Assembly (NCBI GenBank): GCA_964020155.1 | Contig: OZ026555.1 | Span: 2,721,282 to 2,785,281, forward strand | Direction: 5' to 3' | DNA length: 64,000 bases | Origin: Chondrilla cf. caribensis | Taxonomy: Eukaryota; Porifera; Demospongiae; Chondrillida; Chondrillidae | In this document: positions 36,201 to 48,200 of the stretch, one piece after another | Layout: every line of letters begins with the position of its first letter | How positions within the stretch are numbered: position 1 is the first letter of the stretch | Notes under the pieces: generated by a model | The model's database searches: none | The model's input: the letters and a program-made list of their open reading frames with translations, nothing else | Told to the model about the DNA's origin: nothing | Program-made: the position numbers and the translations under genes

Positions 36201-39200
36201 GCACGAAGGCCTTCACGAATTTCTTGTCATGCCATTTGGGTTGAAGAATGCCCCGGCAACGTTCCAGAGGCTGATGCAGCAGGTGTTGATGGGACTCAAC
36301 CCAACTGATGGTACTCCATTTGTGTCAGTGTATATTGATGACATAATGATTTTCTCCAGGACGCAAGAGGACCACATCCGCCATTTAGAGTTGGTGCTGA
36401 AGAGGTTCACAGAGGTAAACCTGAAGCTGAAACCGGAGAAATGCAGTTTTTTTTGCCAAGAGGTTGAATACCTTGGATATCGAATCACGAGTTCTGGACT
36501 CCAGACTAGTCAATGTCATGTAGAGGCAGTGAAGAACTTCCCCCAGCCAACCGATGTAAAAGGAGTAAGAAGATTTCTCGGTCTAGCATCTTACTATCGC
36601 CGTTTTGTTCGCTCCTTCGCCAAACTTGCTCAACCGCTACATGCGCTCACCAGGAAGAGCGTTGACTTTCACTGGTCTGAAGAATGTCAAGAAGCATTCA
36701 AAACGCTGAAGGATTGCCTGACCAAAGCTCCTATCCTCACGTACCCAGATTTCAAGGCACGCTTCTACCTGGAGACTGATGCCAGTATTCAAGGGTTAGG
36801 CTGCGTTCTCTCTCAGAAAAAGGATGATGGGAAATTGCATCCCATTGCTTTTGCCAGCCGAGCCTTATCGCCAGGGGAACGCAACTATTCAATCACTGAG
36901 TTAGAAACCCTAGCAGTCGTTTGGGGAATCTCTCATTTCCGTGCCTATTTGTATGGTTCTGATGTCACCATTTATACTGATCACAGTGCTGTCAAGAGTG
37001 TTCTGCTGGATCCTCATGCTGTTGGAAAGCATGCTCGATGGTGGTCTCGAGTATTCAACAGTGGGATTAATGAAGTAGAAATACTTTATCGCCCAGGGAG
37101 AGACAATGCATGTGCAGATGCATTATCACGGCATCCAATCCGACCTGCTCCTAAGAGAGGTGTTGCTGAATCTGAAACTCAGGTGATGCTCACTTCAGTC
37201 GAAGAAGATCTGGAGGCACTCCTCAAACGTGTGCCAAACTCTCAAGAGCTGATCCAGGATGCTCAAACTCTTCATGAAGAGCAGCTAAAAGATCCAAAAC
37301 TGTACCAGATTTGGGACTATCTACAATCAGAACGCTTACCTACAGATGACCAGGAAGCCAAGAAGATAGTAGCCTCGGCTCAATTGTATGTACTCTCGGA
37401 AGACATACTCTACTACCTGGATCCACATCTAAAAAAGGTTCAAAGAGCAGTTGTCCCAAAGCATCTACGTGGAAAAGTCATGGAACACTACCACGGTGGC
37501 CCCTTTGGAGGACACTTCTCAGGAGATCGTCTTTTCAAAACTCTCAAGCGTCAGTGGTGGTGGAAAGACATGTATAAGGACTGCGTACACCATGCAAAGA
37601 ATTGTCCTGACTGTTCATTCGTGGCAGGAGGTGGGAAACCTGGCAAACCTCCACTACAGCCAATACCTGTGTCTCGCCCATTTCAAATTTTTGGAATTGA
37701 TGTGATGGAATTGCCAAGAACGGCCCAGGGGAATCGTTATGTATTGGTTCTGCAAGACTTTCTGTCGAAATGGCCATTGGTGTATGCTATGCCTGATCAG
37801 AAAACTGATAGAATTGTTAGGATTCTGGTGAATGAAGTTGTACCAATGTTTGGGGTACCTGAAGCACTTTTATCTGACCGGGGTACTAATCTTCTCTCAT
37901 ACCTCATGAAAGATGTTTGCTCTCTACTCGGAATTGAAAAGTTAAACAGCACAGCCTATCACCCCCAGACGGATGGTCTAACGGAACGCTTCAACCGTAC
38001 GCTGAAAGCACTTCTGAGGAAACATGCTGTCAAATTTGGGAATCAGTGGGATTTGCACTTGCCAGCTGTTTTATGGGCATATCGAAATGTGCCACACTCA
38101 AGTACAGGAGAGAAGCCCTCTTACCTACTGTTTGGAGTTGATTTGAGATCGCCTACCGATGCTACTCTGTACCCAGAATCGCCATTTGAGCCAGCTGATA
38201 TTAGTGACTACAGAGAGGAGATAGTGACTAGTTTTGCCCTGGCACGACAATCAGCTGTATCGGTGATGACTGAGGCTCAAAAGAAGTACAAGAAGTACTA
38301 TGATCGGAATTCCAAGCCTCTGGATTACAAAATAGGTGATTGGATTCTCATCCGTTTCCCTGCAGAAGAAAGTGGCAAGCAGCGCAAGTTGTCTAAGCCC
38401 TGGTATGGTCCATATCGGATAGTGAGTTTGACAGAGACAGGGGTTACCGCTATAAAGGTGTACCTGCCTGAGGACGGGACGATAGCTGTTCATGCTAGCC
38501 GAGTAACCAGATGCCCACCTGGATTCCCTGCCGGAAGCTACTGGTATGGTGGGAAACGAAGTGGTCCTGGCCGCCCCCCTCGATGGGTTGACAAAATGGT
38601 GAATCACAACGACCATTGTGCCCAAGCGTTGACAAAGGGTTGTCAAGAAGCGGATGAAGCCCCAAATGAAATTGATGATACCGAGTCTACTAAAGTAGAG
38701 CCCTGTCCAACAACGACGCCGCAAGAGGTCTGACGCAGTGGAAGGAAAAGAAACCCGACAAACTTCTACGGAAATCCCATTTCCAGTATGACGCTCGAGG
38801 ACGAGCTTCTCAAAGGAGGGCCAATGTAACAATGTGACATTAATAACCTTTGACTCTATTGATATAGATTGTGATTGATTGATTATGATATGAATGATGT
38901 AATGTGATGATGTAATGAAAAAATGGAGAATCTTGCCATGTGAAGTATTACACATCATTGACTTGAAGATATTTGTCCTACTCTGATCCTACACATGTAT
39001 GGATCAAGATGATAAGTCAGACACAATTTACATTAGATTAGAAGTACAATGTGTTCAACACAAAAACACTTCATGTTAAATGCATTTGACCTGTTGTCAA
39101 TTAGCGTGTCATCACACAGTAGACAGAATATTTTAATGTATGTTTGTACATAGCTATTCAGTAAAAATGATCTGTCTTATACTTACAGTAATCCTCTTAG

Positions 39201-42200
39201 GTAAGGATAACTTCACAGTTTTCCACTTGGTATCAGAATCCCCCTGGAAATGTATAAATAAGAAATACATAATTTACAATGAATTTGATAAATAAACATA
39301 CAACTTCAGAATGTGCATACTCCACTAAAATTATTGGAATTACCATTTTACTACTATCCATAATTAACACACAGACACACACACACATAGGTAAACAACA
39401 GGTGAGCAACACACATCTTTGCATGATTTACGGTACACGTCAAAGATTATGTACGCATTTCCGCGTATGCATGCAGAATGCATTTACAGCTTTATGCGAA
39501 AGTCGTTACAGGTGTCCGCGGAAGTCATTACGGGTGTCCGCGGATATCAGCGCGTACGAGTATTGTTGCAACTCTTCAAAATACTACATAATGAGTGAGA
39601 AAACTTTTATTCAGACAACAAGCTAAGATATTAATAATAAGTTTTAATATTGTACACGGACAGAAGGTAAAATAATAAATAATTTGGTAAAATAAGAATT
39701 TGTCAATAATTCGTCAAACGTACGTTTACAAATAAAAAATACTTATTGTAACGGCTGTTTGGCTCTAATCTTGCGGCAAACTTCGTCCATTGCATGTCTA
39801 ATTTCTCTATCAGCGTTAACTTTTGACTCCACTCGATCCAGAGGAAACTGCTTATAGCACGACTCTCTAATGGCATCTACCTTTGCTTCATTCAGCGACT
39901 GTTTTCCCCCAACTCCTCGGACGTTAGACGATTTCTTTTCTTCATCTGTGAAGAGTGCCTGAGTTAATCTGGCAGCCAAATTCCGGCATGATCTGCACCC
40001 TGACATTGCTCGATCAATAATAACGTACGATATAGTAAACTTCTGGATTCCAGTATCTCTAGAATTATTAGGGAGATTTCCTACATCCTGTAGTACACTG
40101 GTCGTCGCGGAAGGCAGTAGATTTTCGATCTCGTGTAGTATCATCGTCTCGGCCTCTGGTTGTAGTGTTGAAGAAAGGGGTCCTGTTCCAGGCACATACT
40201 CATTTGGCGCTGGCTCTTGGTGGTAGGAGCTTCGTATAGACAATTCCAACGCTCTTATCTTGGCATTAATGCCAGAAATACAATCTATTAGGTCTTCGAA
40301 CCGTTCCTTAAAGTCAGATAAGCCACTTTCACGTATCATTTGCACTATTTCGTCCAATCTCTTCGAAGTGGAATCCACAGCAACACTTGACTGCTCTGAT
40401 GAACTGCTACCCGCGGCAATAATTGGAATTTCTACGGTCTTTTCCAGCGGAAAGGTGCTATTGGGCTTTTCCGGCTGAGGATGTGGGGCAGGACTTCCTA
40501 TTTCTAATAAAAATGGTTCGTCTTCTCTGCTTCGCTTTCTTTTGTTTCTCACTCTGCTAACTTCTTCTTGCATCTGAATTTCTGGAGAAGAAGCGTCAAT
40601 CTTGGTCACTTTGCATGTATAGAGTCTTTTCGACTTCCCCCAAATCGCGTTGACAGTTCGGCCAACCATAATGTCGCCTTTCTTCACATTTGTTCGCTTT
40701 ATCCAAGATCTTTTGCCTTGGGATCTTCCTGTATCCAGCCATTCTACTTCAATTTTATCGTTAGAAGACATTTTGAAACACACTTGGCACACTATTAATC
40801 GAATACGCACGTACGTAGATAGCCACTGACACTCGGTCTGCTGGTAAAATGCAAGATTGTGAGTTTTTATAGCTTGTAAGTGGATATCCGTGGTTATCTG
40901 AGGATATCTGCGTCTACCAATGAGATTGCAGACGATTATACAACTGAGTCCGACATATAGGTGCTAATTTCCCTCTGTTAACAGGTATTTTTGTCACAGT
41001 ATATCTGTAAACAAAGTGCAGGCTCTAAAGTTATTGTATCTACTGGAAACTTAATAAGAGAATGGGACTAACAACTTACCAGCGAGAAAAAGTAATTGCC
41101 TTATGGAGAATGTCTGGGACATATACTACGTGTACTGAGATTCAGCGAGCTTTAGGGAGAGAAGGAATTACCACAACAAGACAAACTGTGCGGAGAACTA
41201 TTGACAGATGGAAATTGCTTGGAGGTGTGTGTGACAGGGCTAGAAGTGGGCGTCCAAAAGCTATACCAGATGAACATTATAAATATATCGATCACCTTCT
41301 CTCGGAAAATGATGAATTAACAGCAAAGGACCTCATTGAACACATGACAGCAAAATTTGGACCAGTAACATATTCTGAACGGACTATGGCACGAGCAAGG
41401 CAGGACTTAGGCTGGACGTATTCAACTGCTCGATACTGTCAGGCTATCAGAGAACAAAACAAACTGAAACGACTTGTATGGTGCCAAGATCGCTTAAAGG
41501 AGGATGAGAGATTTGACAATGTCATCTTTACTGATGAGTCATCTATTGTGTTGGAGGTGCATAGAAGAAAGAGCTTTAGGAAGAGAGGTCAACCACGCAA
41601 GTTAAAGTATAAACACAAACATCCGTTGAAAATTCATGTATGGGCTGGCATATCGAAGCAGGGTGCTACAGGAATTGTCATGTTCAATGGTATTTTGACT
41701 GCAACCAGATATGCAGACATTTTGTCAGCTTCCTTGATTCCATTTATTCAGACAGCATACAGTGATGGCCATAGACTCTATCAAGACAATGACCCAAAGC
41801 ATACTTCCAGGTACATTCAGCACTTTTTTGAGGAGCATGATATCACTTGGTGGAAGAGCCCGGCTGAAAGCCCGGATCTCAATCCAATCGAGAAAGTTTG
41901 GGGAAGCATGAAAACCTATCTCCGGGACAAACACAAGCCCAAGAATATGGCTGATCTTAAAGCTGGCATAAAACTTTACTGGAAGAAGATGACTCCAGAC
42001 GTTTGTGCAAGGTACATTGCTCATTTATCAAAAGTTTTACCTGATGTAATCACAGAACAAGGAGGTCCTACAGGACATTAGCTATAGGTTTTTTATTGTT
42101 AGTATTATAAATTATTATTATAATTGTTGTACCTTATTCTTATTTATTACTAAAGTTCTGATTTTTCCTTCAGTGAATTATAAACGAAATGTACAGCATT

Positions 42201-45200
42201 ATTCCCTTGTATAATAACTTCAGTGATTGCCGCATAGTAATTAAACTTCGACCTTTACCCTTTAATGTTTACTTACGTACGTACGCAAACTAACATACGT
42301 ACGTATGTACGTAATACGTATACGAGAATCATCCGTGGAAATTATGTCCGCATACTTTACCGCGGACTCGTGCGGACAAATAACGCGGATAATCCGCAAT
42401 TGGAAGCAACGATTTTTGCGGAAACGCGTACATAATCTTTGGCATGTACCGTAGTATGTACGTGTCCCTGTGTAAACATCAAGTATGTGCATTAAAAATA
42501 ATTACAATAGTGAGATGGTCTTGGTTTTCCTCGTATATCATGATTTAGCGGATAATGAGCACTGGGTGGAGTATAGTGGACTAAAGGTGTAGTACATACA
42601 CATGTAGGTGATGATACAGATGAGCAGTATTGTGTGACAAATTCCGTATCCCACTGTGTTGGTGTTCTTAATTAGTTCAAAAATGCCACCACAGTATACA
42701 ACAGTGTGTGCAAGTTTACACACCCAAAAATACCTATTAAATAATTATTTTTTGTCTAGCAAGAACTTTTAAATTTGCCTAGGTTTGTTTGTTCAAATTT
42801 GTATATGGATGGATTTCAGTATTCATTCTCTAGTTGGAGGATTTCAAAAAGGTGATCTACAAATATTTACCCACTTTCATTCTACCGGCTTTTCCTTGTA
42901 AGATTTCCTTCAATTATCCACTCCAAGCAACAATACTAAACTAGAGCCTCAATATGACACAGACGAGAAGTTAGCTATACATTAACTCCCAGCTATGGTA
43001 CTGATCATATAAAACAGAACATTCTACAGGTGTAGAACAGGCATACCTGTACCCGTTCCGTACCCGTACCCATAAAACGGGAACGTCCGTTTACTAGGTG
43101 AGTTGCCGAATTTGACGATTGCGAAAATGTACACCTATGCAGCAATAGTAATGATTACAATTATAACGTAGATTTTAGTGATAAATTTGATAAGTATCTC
43201 CAGTTCATCATGTTACAGTTTGTTGGAAAATGTTTTATTCGAGTTACATGAAGCAGTAAATTCTCTTTTATCGTCGTTCAAAGGAAAGGTTGTGTCTTCA
43301 TTTTGGTGTTTTCTGTGTTCAGACAGGAATAAAATCTTTCCAGATTTATTGCTTTCGTTCATTTTCTTCTTGTTATTGCAAATCAATTCTTTCGCTGCTC
43401 ATTTCGGGGCTTTTTCTTGAACTCCAGAAATACCACTTCAAGTTGTTGAGTGGAGTATAGAGTAAACTAAAGAACGAGTACACCTGTACTTGTCCGTACC
43501 CGTATCTGTTCCATGTGTGTTTTCAGAAAACAGGTACAGGTATCTTATGTGTGTTTAAGTTTACAAATAAATTTCACAAACGTCACATGGTTAATGTAAT
43601 TCGGGAATATTTAGTTCAGCAATAAAGGAGTACAGCAGGAGGAAAGTAGGGATTCTGGATCGTACAAAAATGGCATACCTTAATGCATGGATCCTCTGTG
43701 GTGATCTCAAGAGCAGATGTGGAATTCACTAAGCCTTTCACAATACATGAGAGAAGCCTTTCATTTGGCGAATCCTCACTAAACTGCAATCATAATAAAA
43801 ATAATTAAACCTTACATACTAACGTTCAAGTAGTGCTTACACAGGGCTCAAAATTAAGGATTTTTTCAAGTTGCCCACAGGACAAACTAATGAAAAAATT
43901 AGGTAGCCCATGGGAAAATTAGGTTGTACAAATAATTTCTTTAATAATATGTAATGTAATTGCCAATCCTTGAAAATTACATTTAGGGGCACTCACGTAT
44001 GTATCTACAACTACGTGATGTGGCCAAAATGATTCAAGAGTATGCAGGTTTAGTATCATTGATTGAGCAGATAAATAGCCGTGAAAGTGGTCTGAAATAT
44101 TAATATTATAAAAACTGTACTTAGTGTAAAATGAATACATCCCGGTTCACTATTGCAATTGAGACAACAAAATGTAGATTAGTATAAAAATTATGACAAC
44201 CATAATCAGCCATTTCATGACGTCATATTGCAAATGGCTGTCAAACCCACATATGGATTGAGAAGCCAATTTTAAGGGGATCCGAGGGATAATTCGACGC
44301 TATGTTCCATAGGAAAGTAATTGAAAGTTTTTACTTTGTTAGATTGATGAAGCGACATGACGAATAATCTATGCAAACCTTTCCAAGAGCTTAAAATTTT
44401 CGATTGGAGTAACAGTATAACAGTTACTGTAGCATGGTTGTCCAGGGGGCCAACCAATTAGCCAATTTTTTGTTGTCCAAAGGAATTTTTAGTCGTCTCT
44501 GACGACTGGACAACCATTAAAATTGAGCCCTGCATACAGCTTTGGAAATTAGATTCTGCTTCATTTATTTGATGTGCTGAAAAATCCAAACTTGATGCAA
44601 TATTGAATGGTATAAATCACAATGTAAAATTGGACAGATATTAATTACATGTGAACCATTTGTATGTAACATACAAATGGTTCACATGTAATTAATATCT
44701 GTCCAATTGTACATTGTGATTTATATCATAGATGGATCAATATCCTAAGAAGTAATTTAAAATTGACACACTTGTGAGGATACTGCCCCTCAACTCATGA
44801 TTACTTTGTAGTCCCTCGAAGACCTACACTGAAGACATAACCCATTTCAGGTAAATCCTAGTCTATAGAGAAACCACGGTTGTGGTCCAGATGCCTTTGC
44901 CTAGAATCACAATGTGTAAGCTGGTTGGTTACAAGGTTTATGGATGACTGGTCAGTACTCATACTCAGCCTGTTACTAATTTAACAGTTACTTTGAAAGC
45001 AGATGTGACACTGAACTCCAGCCAATCCAGTGCTGCTGCCTTTCTACAGAATAGTTCATCACCCAATCCTCCTGTTGAGCTTGCTGAACTACGATTGGTA
45101 ACATTTATCTATAGAAACAATGATTTAAAAACAACAAGAAATAATTACTCTTGATCTATGCAATGGTGAAAAATATATACTGCATAGAAATAAAATTTTG

Positions 45201-48200
45201 TGCATGTTTTTTGGACTTTGGCTTGGTTTGCCAAATTATAATTTATAACCACAAAATTTCAGTCCATAAGTAATGCTCCAATGCATCCAATTGAAAGCAT
45301 GGTTGGTTTGAATGAAATCTTAATTTTTTCTTCCTGTAAAAGTTCCCTGTTATACTGTATGTAGCTTAGTTCTGTTAGAAAGCAAGTAGTAAATCATTAT
45401 TATAATAATTTTCAATTAATGTCCTAGCCTGCCACTTGTCAGTTAGTCTCGTACCAAGACCCAACTTCTTTAATTACATAAACCTTAAAACATCTAACTT
45501 CCTAATTGTTACTATTTTAGGTACATAACATATTGTCCTTCAACCTACGTGCCTATGGGAGATGCCTCCCCTAACTCATGAGCTGTAACTCATGGGCTAG
45601 AGATCTTGGGCCTCTCACTCTATGCTCCACGATCCAAGAAACATAGGGTTATTCGACCCTGGTCCATGCATGGCAAATGCCCACTCGCAATGCTATAACT
45701 GCACTATTATTATTATATTAATATTGATTACATTTGTATCCTGATTTCCTGGATCTAATCCTCGAGCACACATACACACATTCATTGACAATCATCACTG
45801 TTCAGCTACTGTAAAGCTGCAACACACACATAATACATTGTTATGATACATGCTAAGAACATAATTCTGACTCACCATCCCATCTATGATCAATTTTTTC
45901 AAGTCACACTTCAATAGAACATCAGTTACAATGTAAACTGGTACATGACCAAGCCTGGCACAAGTGATACTGCTGTTTGGTGGCAACGTTTCAGAGAATA
46001 GCTTCCAATCTATGACAAAAACATAAATACAGTATTATCAAGTAATGCAGGACTTGGATTGGTTGAGAAATACACATACAGCCATGAAATTGTGGAAATC
46101 ATTCAAGTGTTAACAAAGAGACTTACAGGCAATCTGCCAAGTTAATTTTGTTATTAAAATATTATAATAGTGGTGATATCATAGTGGTGGTGTAGCACTA
46201 TTGTGGCAAACCACAATAAGACTAAAAATACACACAACGAAAAATCTTTTTGGGCAAATAAAAATTCTTATTTACCAACATCAGACCCCAAATACACGTA
46301 CAAAATATACATGGTGTGAACTATCAATACATATCACTTGATAATATATTATAGAGTGGCATATACTACCAATTGCAACTTCATGTCACGTTCAAAAGAT
46401 ACGTATGTGCAAAACAGCTCAAAACCCTTATTGCAATATACCTTGCTGGTGAAGCTGAGAAAATGACAACGAATCCACAGAATGGGATGCATGAAGGGAT
46501 CTCATCATGTCCCTCAGTGGTTCTCCGATCTTCAGGAAAGGCTTTGGCCCAGTGAGTTCCATGCCTTTCACAGTGGGATGGTGTTTAATACAATAGTTCA
46601 ATGCTGTTACTTCATAACTTGATCTCGCGGTAATGGAAATGAGGCCATTGGGGAATATCTCAGGGAGAACTTTGGCAGCTACGTCTGGATTATCGGCCTC
46701 AAACAGGGAGATGATCAGGAGCATCTTATGATCTTCCTCCCCAATCTTCTTCTGGCACATTTCTTGGAGGGTTCTTGTCTCGAGTTTCTTCAGCGAGGTG
46801 ATTCCGGCATAATACTTCCAGATTTCAGCCATTTCCACACGTCCTAGATGCTCCTCCCATAGTGAAGCATGCTCGCTATCTGGTAGTGTGCCAATATGCA
46901 CTGCAGCAAGCATCTCCTGGATGCTTTTGTGCAGGTAGTGGTAAAGATGAATGTTACCACCCTCACGTAGTGAATCAACAACTTCAACAAAAAGCAGCCC
47001 GTATATACTGCCACGCTTCTCGTAGTGGATCAGGTTGCTAACGTCACGTTCAGTTAAAAGTAGTCGCTGTTCTGTGCTGCAACATTCAAATGCCTTCTGG
47101 CAGAGTTCGTAAAAGCCTGGGAAGTCCACTTCTGAAACAGTCAAAAGATCGTTTATGGAAATCTTTTGACCCTCTTTACTGTTGAGGAGTTCGGCAATGA
47201 CGTATTCCTGGTATATACCAGTTTGGGTCTCTGGGATACCATGATCTCCTCGCAAATAGTGAACTTTACAAACGATTTCGAGAACAATTGGAATACGACA
47301 CATTCCACATACGTGAGGGAGCTGACGCAGCCTATCTTTCAGTTTATTGACAACTGACTGATCATATCCTTTAAAATATTTATCAATGTATTCCTCAATG
47401 TGTTTTATTTTGAACCCCAGTATTTCAACATGACGATGGGGGTCGGTCACCAAAGTGAAAAGTTCCCTACAGGTGACAGGTCGGGTTGTGATCACAACAT
47501 CACACTCACTCAGGTACAGAGCAGGGTCATGTGTTGAAAGAATTCTCTTGAGGAACCAGCACGACCTCAGGGATTCTTCTAGCTCATCGTAGTCATCCAA
47601 AATGAACATCACATTTCTTCCACGACTTTGAACAAGAGCATCACAAACAGATTTGATATGTACAGATTCCAAAGTATACTGATGAAAAAAATGTTTCAGA
47701 TCGAGTTGTTCACCTCGTTCTAAAATGAAGCTCAGCTTTCTCAGCTCCACAAGTACTACCAACTGGTAATTGTTTGGCTGTTTCAATGAAAGATCCCTAC
47801 ACAGCTGTCGTGAAAGGGTGCTCTTCCCACACCCGGGTGCTCCACTGATTACAATTCGGCGTCCAGTGGACGGTTCGTCATCCTCAAATTTCAAAATTTC
47901 TTCATATTTTATTGATCCTGATTTGCTATGTACAGCATCAATGCCTTGCATAGTAGCCTGAAGAAATTCACTGATTTGCATCTTGTTTTTCAATATTCTC
48001 TGTCCTCTGTCAATGACTGCCAGCTCTATATATTCCAGTCTGGGACGGTCAATCTTGGCAGGTACAGAAGGGAGCCTACCGTAGTACAGCTTTAGCTGAG
48101 AGAACCATTTTTGGTAGATCTAGGGACAAATTGGAGAATTTACGGTATATTAGCATTTTACAAGGATCTGTACTGTATATTATCACACAATGATGTCATA

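Larger units (their letters stand above)
35956..38952 (+). mobile_element. Ty3/gypsy LTR retrotransposon, internally deleted, 2,997 bp
   Basis: Flanked by two identical 128-bp LTRs with TGTAA...TTACA ends and a 4-bp target duplication CATC (35952-35955 and 38953-38956). A purine tract AAAGGAGGG precedes the 3' LTR. The internal part is only 2.74 kb and begins straight in the middle of reverse transcriptase; gag, protease and the RT N-terminus are missing. Identity of the LTRs means a recent insertion. It lies in the sense opposite to the NLR gene and splits one of its exons. It encodes one intact 895-residue frame (36046-38733). Confidence 0.93.
39431..42451. mobile_element. Two-gene Tc1/mariner-like DNA transposon with a BEN-domain accessory gene
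   Basis: A 3,021-bp element bounded by inverted repeats of about 34 bp with three mismatches. The left end reads CGGTACACGTCAAAGATTAT and the right end, reverse-complemented, CGGTACATGCCAAAGATTAT; both continue GTACGC-TTTCCGC. TA flanks each side (39429-39430 and 42452-42453). Inside are a DD34E transposase on the plus strand and a BEN-domain protein on the minus strand, 251 bp apart and divergent. Subterminal GTCCGCGG motifs occur at both ends. Both frames are intact, so it may still be active. It lies in an intron of the block B NLR. Confidence 0.85.

Noticed and set aside
38251..38958. A 235-codon minus-strand frame over the retrotransposon 3' end
   Set aside because: Antisense shadow of the integrase C-terminus and LTR.
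43178..43420. An 80-codon hydrophobic plus-strand frame
   Set aside because: It lies within a decayed MITE copy and is not kept in the better copy at 19561-20110.
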